Below are positions 9,346 to 18,973 of a stretch of 64,000 bases of DNA, one piece after another (the first letter of the stretch is position 1; every line of letters begins with the position of its first letter). The notes beneath the pieces were generated by a model that saw nothing but the letters and a program-made list of their open reading frames with translations, was not told where the DNA came from and ran no database searches. The position numbers and the translations under genes are program-made. Source of the DNA: Isoetes taiwanensis (lineage: Eukaryota; Streptophyta; Lycopodiopsida; Isoetales; Isoetaceae). The stretch lies in NCBI GenBank assembly GCA_021234155.1, contig JAJEKV010000028.1:17038825-17102824 (forward strand). The letters run 5' to 3'.

Positions 9346-9458
9346 GCCCATCATTTTCCAATTAGCACCCTGCAAGTTTGCTCTCCACTGCTTAGGCGAT
9401 CTTCCAGCTCCTTGAGGCGCTTCTGCATTCGCTTGATACTCCCTTCCTTGCTAGATCA

Positions 9459-10985
9459 ATGGCCACTGCTGACTTCAGGCGATGGTACAGCGCCAGTGCC
9501 CATGCTGCTGAGGCAGATGTCAATGACATCTTCCTCGTCTTCGGGAAGGAAATTGATATCCAAGCTACGCTGAATGCAACCCCAGCATATAGGCGAGTAT
9601 TAACAGAGTTCCAAGCTAGGGTAGAACCCTCCCTTGTCCAGGTTCCCCCCTGCATAGGATACTTTGTTCCCCGCCAATCCCTTCAAGCAGCCTTGGGTGA
9701 TGTCCCCAACATCGCCAAGTACTTAACCAACAAAGCGCAGAGGCTACCCGACTACATGGTCCTGACAGCTAACAGGACCAAGTACTTCTCCTACACCGCT
9801 GCCTTAGCCATTTTCTTATCCCACCGTGCCGAAAACCCAATGGGGGCAACCTCTATCCCTCCGATGGAGGTGGACCCCATAGCAGTGCAAGCAGAAGAGC
9901 AGATGCTTTTGCAGTATCAGCAAGAGCAGGAACGAGAAGACGAAGAAGAAGAGGAGTCCGACGACGATAAGTACACGGAGCTCGACTCAGAGGAGGAACG
10001 GCAACAAGCAGAACAGGAGATGATGAACTTCGAGCAGAGCCGGCAGAATATCAGAGTTGCTCCCCCACTCGGGCTAGGCATCACAAGCCTAGCCCCAATC
10101 ATCATCAACGGAGAGGAGTATTTGCTCCTCAGCGACATCCAGAACCTTCCCGAGTGCAGGGAGAGGGAGCTCAGATTGGATGAATTACTCCACCAGCTAC
10201 GGCAGTCAGACTTGGACGACTTCATCGTCCGGGGAGCCTCGGACTTTCCGCTCCAAGTGAGGGAAGCCGACACATACACAGGAGAGTCGACTCCAGACAT
10301 ACAGGCCTACAGCAGTATCAGGCAAATGATGGAGGAGCAAGAGCTGCCAACGGAGGAGGAGTTCCTCGCCCTCCAAGAACAGATGGGGATCCGTGGGAAG
10401 ACCACGAGCATTCTAATGCCAAGGCCTTCGACACCACCTCCAACAAGAGGAGCAGGAATCGACCTCAGACGAATCGACACCACAATCGAAGACTACCGGG
10501 AGCTCACCGAGATAGAGGTCGACAAATACGCCGGACGGCATAGAGCAGGAGGCCAAGCAAGTGGAGAAGCTTCAGCGACGCACAACGACAGGTCCCTGAG
10601 GTACTACCTGCCGCTGCTGCTAGATGGGAGAATAGCGGTAATCCACCGCAAGTTCAGCCCAAGAGGTGAAGAAGGAGTGTTCATGCTGATTGCACTCTCA
10701 GGCTTTGGCAGGCATGCTCGCTTAGCGCCAAACGTCGACTATGCTGTCCTGGTCAAGAGAGCAATGGCGCTTGACCTCTTCGATTTCGCCATACCCCATC
10801 GACGTCAGGCGAGATTGGCGGTGACCGCGGCCCTTACAACCGACCGCAGAGTGGAAGACCTGGCGAGAGCCTTGCAGGGCGGCTCGTCAGCAAGCGTCAT
10901 CAGGAACTTGGGTCATTCGGTAGGAATGGCCCAAGTTAAGAATTTCCTTGAGGACAACCCGTCTTACTGGCGATTTCAAGACTAG
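9459..10985 (+). CDS. Accessory protein of unknown family with acidic tract (508 aa)
   Basis: Intact 508-residue frame; the start ATGGCCACTGCT is conserved in copy IV. I do not recognise the family. The N-terminal domain (about 1-130) contains WYSASAHAAEAD and PPCIGYFVP. A strongly acidic tract follows (about 145-185, with EREDEEEEESDDD). A middle segment has GLGITSLAPIIINGEEYLLLSD and FLALQEQMGIRGK. The C-terminal domain (about 375-500) has RYYLPLLLDGRIAVIHRKF and GEEGVFMLIALSGFG. There is no signal peptide or membrane segment. It lies between the H3-like gene and gag with its own TATA box. Acidic tracts are common in histone chaperones and its neighbour is a histone, so a chaperone-like partner is a guess only. 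This is the only undamaged gene of copy I, and copy IV keeps its length. Confidence 0.85.
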   Translation: MATADFRRWYSASAHAAEADVNDIFLVFGKEIDIQATLNATPAYRRVLTEFQARVEPSLVQVPPCIGYFVPRQSLQAALGDVPNIAKYLTNKAQRLPDYMVLTANRTKYFSYTAALAIFLSHRAENPMGATSIPPMEVDPIAVQAEEQMLLQYQQEQEREDEEEEESDDDKYTELDSEEERQQAEQEMMNFEQSRQNIRVAPPLGLGITSLAPIIINGEEYLLLSDIQNLPECRERELRLDELLHQLRQSDLDDFIVRGASDFPLQVREADTYTGESTPDIQAYSSIRQMMEEQELPTEEEFLALQEQMGIRGKTTSILMPRPSTPPPTRGAGIDLRRIDTTIEDYRELTEIEVDKYAGRHRAGGQASGEASATHNDRSLRYYLPLLLDGRIAVIHRKFSPRGEEGVFMLIALSGFGRHARLAPNVDYAVLVKRAMALDLFDFAIPHRRQARLAVTAALTTDRRVEDLARALQGGSSASVIRNLGHSVGMAQVKNFLEDNPSYWRFQD

Positions 10986-11371
10986 TTAGACTCTTGATCC
11001 CGGAGAATTTTTTGTACTGAACTACTATATAATATAAATATAATTTCTTTTGCACTTTAAATGTTTTGTTGATATGCTTGCCCCACAACTATACCAACAA
11101 ACATAAACAATGCAAGAGAACAAGTAAATCTAACCATATAGCTATGAATTACTTGTGTATGCAGCTAGAGGCCTAGGCTCAGGAGAACAACAACGCCGAG
11201 ACATCATGGAAGAACAGACTCCCACCTGCACCACCTCCCAAGAAGGAACCTATTTGAAGAAATGGAACCCATGACCCCAGAGAGGAGGAGATATCCCCTG
11301 ATGAGGACGGACCTTGAGCGATAAAGGCTCTCGCTTAGCCGCACAAGGAACAAAGTTCGGGGCACGCCAAA
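10986..11371 (+). other. Leader between accessory gene and gag (copy I)
   Basis: Non-coding or degraded gag 5' end. It contains a TATA-like TATATAATATAAATATAA (11024-11042), which is the site interrupted by the Helitron in copy II. The part after about 11160 (GCAGCTAGAGGCC) aligns with the gag N-terminus of copy IV but is out of frame here. Confidence 0.6.
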
Positions 11372-12444
11372 TTGCCACAAGCATCAGCTCGGAAAACAGG
11401 AAGGGACAAGAAGAGGAGCAAGAGAAGGAGATCCCCTAGCTCAGATTCCTCCGACTCAAGCTCAGACTCAGATTCCGACTCCGAGGAAGAAGAAGAGCAG
11501 GCCCGGGACCGACCAGATGGAAGGCAAAGGAACACTGAAGATGGAAGGCAGAGGAACACCCCGGATGGACGACAAAGGGACACAAGAGTCTCCTCGACTA
11601 CCGTAAGAAGGTAGACTCGGCTTTGGGAAATGTTTGGAAAGCCAGAAAACTCGAGCAATTCTCGGGCGAGAACAGGTCAGGAATGGAGGCCGAGGCTTGG
11701 CTTGATGAGATGAGTGACTACGGCAACGCTTATGGTATGAAGGACAAGGATAAAGGCCGAGTAGCAACAGCCAACCTGAAAGGAGCAGCTCGCATTTGGT
11801 GGAAGGGGTATGCAAAGGCCCATGGCTTGAGCAGGGACGCTTGCAGGTTCAAGAAGTTTGCTAAAGCCTTCAAGCGCCACTACATCCCAAGAGAGCATAA
11901 GTCCAGCATGATGCAGCAGTTCTATAGGTTGCAACAGGGAAACAAATCAGTCCAGAAGTATACAGAGGAATTCATGAGGCTAAGGCTGTATGTGCCAAAG
12001 TTAGGAGAGAAGCATGCAGTGGAAAGCTATATTGAGGGGCTGAATGATGAGATTCGCAAACTGGTGAGGGCAATAAACCCTAAGACAGTATCAGAGGCGG
12101 AATGCAAGGCTATAAGCTTGCAAGGAACGGGACCTCAGAATAGCGGGCAGAGGCAGCAGTATTTCCAGGAGAAAGGCAAGGCAACAGGAAGCTATAGCCC
12201 TAGGGCAGCCAGTCCAGGTCCAGCCAGGGCCCCATATGGTGGCAACCAGGGGAAGCAGCAGGAGAAGAAGCAGGTGTCCTTCAAGGACAAGCAGGAGGGG
12301 TCAAACTACTCCAAAGCAGTACGATCCTTTTTGCAGGCTATGCCCAAGGAGAAGAGGCAAGAGTGCATGGAGAAACAGCTTTGCTTCAGGTGCTTCCAGC
12401 CAGGCCATAGAACAGCGAACTGCCCTAGCGGAGTGCAGCACTAG
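11372..12444 (+). pseudogene. gag polyprotein (capsid and zinc knuckle), copy I
   Basis: The N-terminal part (11372-11614) is basic then Ser/Asp/Glu-rich (RDKKRSKRRRSPSS, SDSDSDSEEEEE). A one-base slip near 11585 separates it from the capsid frame 11623-12444. That frame has the retrotransposon gag core (WKARKLEQFSG, GAARIWWKGYAKAHGL, YTEEFMRLRLYVPKL) and ends with a CCHC zinc knuckle [14 protein letters not shown]. Copy IV has the same protein in one frame, which shows the slip is a lesion. It builds the particle and binds RNA. The TAG just after the knuckle separates gag from pol here. Confidence 0.88.
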
Positions 12445-12449
12445 CGGAG

Positions 12450-15400
12450 TTGGGAGATTGGGACATCCTGTCTGACAACGACGGCGAGGAAGCCCGCGAC
12501 TACATTCAGGGTGAGTGTCATATCTTTGCCGCAATAGATACAGAGCAAGCAGAGAGCCAGTATAAGGTAATTTCCACAGTTGGGAAGGCCAAGGCCAAGT
12601 CTTTCATAGTCCTGATAGATTCAGGAAGTAGCCATAATTTTGCATCCCCGAGAATGGTGCAAATGTTGAAGTTGAAACCGTAAGTGGAGCAGTAAGGCAG
12701 ACAGCAGGCAAAAGGATCAACTTCGACATCGATTTGCCAGGAATAAACATTCAGATGGGGGCAGAAGTAATGGGCATTGGCAAGTATGACTTGATCATAG
12801 GAATGGAATATCTTGGACCGACAGGGGCCATCATTGATTGTGGAAAGCGGAAAGTTACCTTCCCGACGGCCGACGGCAAGATCATTGAGATCACAGGTAA
12901 AGAAGTCGTTCCCATCATGCAGTGTATGTCTTCTAAACGGCTGTTCAAGTGCATCAAGAGCGAGCAAGTAGCTTACATCTTCAAGCTTGAGATCGAAGAG
13001 CCGGAGTCCGAAGAAAGCAAAGAAGACAAGGTGCTCAGTAAGTTGCCGAAGCAGATAGCTAACTTGATCACGGAATTCCATGATCTCTTTCCTGATGAGA
13101 TCGAGCATCTCCCTCCTTACAGGGGAGTCGAGTGTGAGATAGCACTCGAACCGGGAACGAAGCCGACAAGTAAGGCTCCATACAGAATGACGACGCAGGA
13201 ATTGACGGAGCTAAAGAAGCAATTGCAGGAGTTGCTCGACCTAGGCTTTATTAGACCTAGCGTCTCGCCATTTGGAGCGCCCATTCTTTTTGTCAAGAAG
13301 AAGGATGGCAGTTTGAGGATGTGCATAGACTATAGGCAGTTGAACAAGCACACCATCAAAAACAAGTATGCGCTTCCCAGGTCGGATGACTTGATGGATC
13401 AACTTCAAGGAGCAAAGGTCTTCTCCAAAATCGACTTAAGGTCAGGATATCATCAGATCCGGATAAAGGAAGAAGATATTCATAAAACCGCTTTCAGGAC
13501 GCGGTATGGACATTATGAGTTCACGGTAATGCCTTTCGGCTTATCGAACGCTCCAGCAACGTTCATGAGGCTCATGAACGATATCTTCAGGGAGTTCTTA
13601 GACACCTTTGTGATTGTGTTCTTTGATGACATTTTGGTGTATAGCAGATCCCTTGAGGAGCACGTACAACACTTAAGGAGGGTGCTAGAAAAGTTGAAGA
13701 GGCACCAGTTGTACCATTAGAGGTAATTTGAGATCTCATTTTGTCCCATTAAGGGATGCTTAAAAAGCCACATCAGCTTTTTAAATTGTCCAATAAGAGA
13801 AGAGCTCCAGTGTATTTTATTCCAGTATTATGTGGCAGCAGTAATTAATGCAGTTCTAACTAACTTTTGCAGGGTCATTTTTCTACTATAACTTTTGATC
13901 AAAAACTCCGATTCGAACACTATTTGTGGCAATGGATTCATCTCCTCAAGATCTTTCTAATGACAACCCATTGTTATATCTTTTGGGATGTAAATATATA
14001 AGAAAAGAGCAAAAAACTATATTTTTTAAGGTTAACACATATGGCTTGTATTGAAATACATCATAACCATATATCACTTGAAAGATCTTTTCATTCTGCA
14101 TCTAATGCAACAAACGCCGCAGCATTTTCATGAGTAGAGAAAAGTTATAGGGAAAAAATGACAGCAATGATGTTGTTAATGCTGCATTAATTGCAGTTTG
14201 ATGTAGAGTACTCATTCTATTGGAGGATTCTTATGGGGACAAAAGGAGATTTCAAATTACCTCTAATGGCTAAGTTGTCGAAGTGCCACTTCGCAACGGA
14301 AAAGGTGGAATATCTTGGTCATGTGATCTCTGCAGAAGGAATTTCGACGGATCCTTCCAAGATTGAAGCCGTCATTCAGTGGCCGGCACCGAAGAATGTG
14401 CATGAGGTCAGAAGTTTCCTCGGCTTAGCAGGGTACTACAGGAAGTTCGTGAAGAACTTTGCTAAGATAGCGGCCCCGCTAACAGACTTGACGAGGGCGG
14501 AGAAAGTGAAAGACTGGGTAGATCATTGGCACAAGAAAGCCCAAAAGGGGTTTGAATTGTTGAAGGAAGCTTTAACGACCGCCCCCGTCTTAACTCTGCC
14601 AGATCCAGAGAAAGATAAGCTTGTGGCAACAGATGCGAGTAAGATAGCTACAGGTGCAGTGCTCATGCAAGAAGAGCGTGTAGTAGCGTACGATTCCAGG
14701 AAGATGAACGACGCCGAAACGCGCTACCCCACGCATGATCAGGAGCTGCTTGCGGTCGTCAGGGCATTAAGAATTTGGAGGCATTACCTTTTGGGGAGAA
14801 AGTTCCAATTGGATACAGATCATCAGAGCCTCCAGTATGTATTTACGCAACCACACCTCAACCTGAGGCAGAGAAGATGGATGGAGTTCCTTGAAGAGTA
14901 TGACTTTGATATAGTCTACAAGCCAGGGAAGCTCAATGTGGTAGCGGATGCGCTTTCAAGGCATCCCCTGACAACCAGAGTGCATTGCAATGCAATTTCG
15001 ACGCTTTCCAGCGACTTCGGGAAGAAGATCGAAGAATCCTTGCCAACAGATGTCGACTTCAAGGAAGTATGGGCAAGCTTATGCAGAGAAGCAAGAACAG
15101 ATAAGGAGCGGGAAGCCTTCAAACATTTTAAGAAGGAAGGTAACCTATTATATCATAAGAACAAGTTGTGTGTGCCAGAATCTTCAGGAGTAAGGAAGTT
15201 GATCCTCCATGACACACACAACAGTCCAATAGCTGGTCATGCGGGATTCATGAAAACATATTTCAAAGTACGCAGCAGCTATTATTGGCCAGGAATGAAG
15301 AAGCAGGTAGCTCGCTACATCAAGGAATGTCAGCTTTGTCAGCAAACGAAGGCAGAACAGCTTCGAATTCCAGGAGCTTTGGAGCCCTTAGCGGTGCCAA

Positions 15401-16511
15401 ACGCTAAGTGGGAGGTCATCAGCATGGATTTCATCACAGGGCTTCCAAGGACAGTAAGAGGGAAGGATGCTTTGATGGTAGTAGTCGACAAGTTGTCGAA
15501 GATGGCACATTTTGTGCCTTGCAGGACCACAGATACAGCTATGGATACAGCAAAGCTCTTCACCAAAGAGATCTTCAGACTTCATGGTATGCCAAGGGAG
15601 ATTATCTCCGACAGGGATCCGAAGTTCATGAGCGCCTTTTGGCAAGACCTCTTTGCGACCATTCAGACGAAGTTATCCATGAGCACGGCGTATCATCCTC
15701 AGACGGATGGCCAAACGGAGAGGACCAACAGAATTTTGGAGGACATGCTATGAAACTATGTCTGGAATAAACAAGGTATGTGGGAAGAATTTATTCACTT
15801 GGTGGAGTTTGCATACAATAGCACCAAGCAGGAATCATCCCAAATGTCGCCGTGATCAATTACGGCTATCAATGCCTAACTCCAGACACTTGGCACAATC
15901 CTGTGTCAAAAGTAGAAGTCTCCCAGCAGATGTTGGCCGATATGCAGCAGTTCGTGGAAGAAGTGTGAGGGTATCTCCTAGCAGCAAGGAGTCGGCAGAA
16001 GAGCATCGCCGACAAGCATCAAACAGTCAGAGAGTTCGAAGTTGGCGACAATGTGTGGCTCAAGATCAAGGTGAAGCAGGCGAAGCTCAGGATCGGGAAT
16101 TGTAAGAAGCTTGCTCCAAAGTGGGCGGGACCTTTCAAAATAGTCCAGAGAGTAGGTAGCCAATCCTACAAGCTAGAATTGCCGCCGCACCTAAAGATTC
16201 ATAAGGTCTTCCACGTGAGTCTATTGAAGAAACACACTCCAAATCCAGACGAAATCTTGGACACTCCAACGTTGTTGGAAATGACGGAGGAGGAGCTGGA
16301 AATAGTTCCAGAATTGATCCTTGATAAAGCTTTCAAGAAAACAAGGAGATCAGAGTTTCTTCAGTATTTGGTCAAGTGGAAACACTTGCCAGTGGAAGAC
16401 GCCACGTGGGTACTCGAGAAAGACCTAGTAAAAAAGTATCCACAGTTCATGGAGCAATGGGACGGCAAGGTACCTATGCTAGGTATGGGTTGCATGCGTT
16501 GTAACCGATGA
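12450..16511 (+). pseudogene. pol polyprotein: protease, RT, RNase H, integrase, chromodomain (copy I)
   Basis: Aspartic protease [11 protein letters not shown] (12600-12640). RT runs 13090-13710 with [26 protein letters not shown] and the catalytic FFDDILVYS; it is cut by a MITE and resumes at 14270 ([17 protein letters not shown]). RNase H is near 14620-14960. Integrase has a zinc-binding HHCC (CQLCQQTK near 15340) and a DDE core (MDFITGLP, SDRDPKF, ending TNRILEDML). A CGA-to-TGA change stops the frame at 15753, and frameshifts follow. The integrase C-terminus plus chromodomain is open at 16053-16511 (LQYLVKWKHLPVEDATWV). The chromodomain keeps the Trp of the methyl-lysine cage but has Ile and Leu at the other two aromatic positions, as in group II chromoviral chromodomains. 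Confidence 0.92.
13714..14269. mobile_element. MITE (556 bp) inside reverse transcriptase of copy I
   Basis: Inverted ends CCATTAGAGGTAATTTGA and their near-complement at 14230-14269, about 35 bp in all, running on into TTTTGTCCC. The interior is AT-rich and non-coding. It interrupts RT between ...RHQL and AKLSKCHF. The flanks read GTA and CTA, so the target duplication is unclear. It is absent from the same position in copies II and IV. Confidence 0.85.
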
Positions 16512-17309
16512 TGAGACCGCTACGGTGATCTCTAGGGCGTGGTGTAATGTCGATGTAGGCATGACCGCGTTTCCGCTTGGAAGAGTGGAAGGTAGATTAG
16601 AAAGTCTACTTCTGTCCCACGGAAGTAGACGACCTCGAGAGAAAGGAGGTCATGGAAGGATGCATTCATAGGAAAAGCACCTCTAGCCCCATATATGCTT
16701 TGATAGGAGGAATCTGGCCTTCACGCCCCCATACGGGAAGGACCTGTCCTCCACGCTGGGCAACTAGGGTGTAGGCATGAGAGGCATATAGGCATTTAGG
16801 CGCTGTCTCCTCGGCCATTATGGAAGATTCACCCTCTTCCTACGCCGGGAGATTAGCCATGCATCCATGTAGATAGGTGGGGTGGTCATCATATAACCAA
16901 AATTTTATTAATAATTAAAATGGTACTAACGTAGTGTCGACCTGCAGGCCAATAGAGCGCTCCGGAGGGCAAGGAGGTCGAGCTACGAAGACTTGCAACA
17001 CAAATTTTGTTGGAATGTGTTGCAAGGAATGAGGAGTACCTCGGACGTTAATTTTAATTTTGATAAACTTAATTGCCATGATAAGTGAATTATTGAATAA
17101 CCTGTTTTAATGATGTTGTGAATTGATGAGTTATTTCATAATATAATCACGTAATAATGTTCTAAAAATATTACCTTAAGGTAATGTTAATAATTGTGTA
17201 AATGTGATAGTAGTATATTGTATGTATCAGGGTGATTGCAGGTTTAGGAAGTTCCCAAGGTGGGGAGACCCACGATGCTGCGGACAGCATCATTTCAAGG
17301 GGGGGAGAA
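16512..17309 (+). other. 3' untranslated region and polypurine tract of copy I
   Basis: About 785 non-coding bases that align with 21560-22405 of copy II. It ends with the purine run AAGGGGGGGAGAA (17297-17309) directly before the 3' LTR, the plus-strand primer. Confidence 0.88.
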
Positions 17310-18968
17310 TGTGATGTTCCAGCACAGTATACGGCCCCAGGACGCATACGGTACTGCCCCGTCACGCGTACACGCCATCCCGACTGACGCGTACGCCGAC
17401 ATATAGCCAAGTGGGTAGCCCTAGGGGGCAACTTGCTAGAAATGTGCATTGGCATTAATGTGCACATTTACCAATGTACACATTAATGTGGGCACACATT
17501 TCCATATGGACACCTTATGCCAAGTGGGCCATACCCATAGGTGCAATTAATGTGCACAATCCCCAATGTGCACCTTCATTAATGTGCACACATTCCCATG
17601 TGGGCACATTTTGCCACCTAGCCATTAATGGCAAGTGGGCCCATTCCCAATTATCCCACATGCCAAAAGGGGATAATTGGAAACCCTAACCAACCCCCAT
17701 GTCTATTTAGGAGGGGAAACCCTAACTTGCCCATTTTCGTTTCTAGGGCTTTAGAACTCTGTTTTGGCTGCCTCAAGAGCCAAAACCGCCTCCCAGACTC
17801 TGCCTGAGTGATCTGTACCCTTAGTTTCCATTGATTCGAGTGTTTCAGCAGGATGGTCGAGCTCAGGTCAGGAGGAGTCCCTCAAGGATCAGGTATTTAG
17901 GCAATTTAATAGCTTAAACCCTCTTTTAGTCATAAAATTAGTAGGTTTAGCCTATTTAATTGCCCATAGCAGCCTTCTAGATCTCTAGATACCAGACTCT
18001 AACTAAAGAACCTAACTCTATGATATAGATTAGATCTTGTTCTTTAGTTCTCTTATGATGTATGTGGATGATGTATCTCTATGAACTCCTTGTATTGGGA
18101 AGGGGGGTAGAGACCTAAAGCTTGGTTGCTCCTAGATTAGCCTCTCTAGCACCATATAGATTCGGCCTGTGTACAAGAGCCACACCGGGTTGTGGGTGAA
18201 GGGGCTAGACTGGCTCATAAGGAGGTTCGTGTCCTGACTCTTGAACGATCCCTCTGGCGTGTAAAGTCTACCGGGGATCATTGTGACTAGGTCTAATGGC
18301 TTGCCACTGAGTGTGGGCAGGGCATGGGCTCGACACCCGTGAAGTGGGGTTCACTTTCCATTGGGTTCAAGTCGAATAAGAGCAGTGGCTCTCTAGTCTC
18401 CTTGAGTCAGCATGTAGATCTCTGGAGGGAGTGATCCCTGCCTGCCCCATCGGACCTGGGGAGATGTAACCCAGGAATAGCCCTTTCGGCTATGCATCCG
18501 GCGGGCTACAGTCAAGTCCCAACACTTTTCAACCTACTCTGCAAAGTGTGCACAGGAGGGGCGGATGGAGTGGACTACCCAGTGCCATGTTCTTATGCCA
18601 GCCAAATCCATTGCCATGAATTCTGTCTGCAATGAACTCTGGAGACCCAAGCTTGTCAGTCCATCCCTGTGTCTGAGCCTTGGGTAGGATTCCCTATATG
18701 CATTGTGCTGATCATTGTCTATGCAGATGTGATGTACCACCCTAGGGGTGGGTATGTGATGCTTTGTATACTGACATGTATGTTTACGCTTCCGCAGCTA
18801 GGTAGGCCCTGAGGGAGACGGGGTAAATGACCCCTTCACTCTTCCCACTGGAACCCGTCTCGGTTGCAGTGTCATGTGGAGGGCCCTGTATCGGCATGGC
18901 GCTGGTATGGGGGGAGAACTCCTGTTTGTATACGGTGGGAGCACCGTATATGAGTAGGGGACGTCACA
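17310..18968 (+). repeat. 3' LTR of copy I
   Basis: 1,659 bp, starting TGTGATGTTCC and ending GACGTCACA, flanked on the right by TTGAT. It lacks the insertion found in the 5' LTR and differs from it by scattered substitutions and small indels, so copy I is not very recent. Confidence 0.95.
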
Positions 18969-18973
18969 TTGAT

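Larger units (their letters stand above)
4378..18968 (+). mobile_element. Ty3/Gypsy chromovirus copy I, nearly complete, nested in copy II
   Basis: LTRs at 4378-6829 and 17310-18968 both start TGTGACGT or TGTGATGT and end ACGTCACA. The 5-bp duplication TTGAT (4373-4377, 18969-18973) flanks the element, and removing it restores the reverse transcriptase of copy II. Order: LTR, PBS (initiator Met tRNA), hairpin pair, TATA, histone H3-like gene, hairpin pair, TATA, second accessory gene, gag, protease-RT-RNase H-integrase-chromodomain, polypurine tract, LTR. It carries its own insertions: a MITE plus LINE fragment in the 5' LTR and a 556-bp MITE in RT. Accessory genes upstream of gag are unusual, since extra ORFs in Ty3 elements are mostly found after pol. 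Several frameshifts make it non-autonomous today. Confidence 0.95.

Noticed and set aside
11107-11170. Intron between a short gag exon (ATGCAAGAGAACAAG, then GTAAAT) and TATGCAG
   Set aside because: The donor GT is absent in copy II and copy IV reads differently here, so splicing is not supported.
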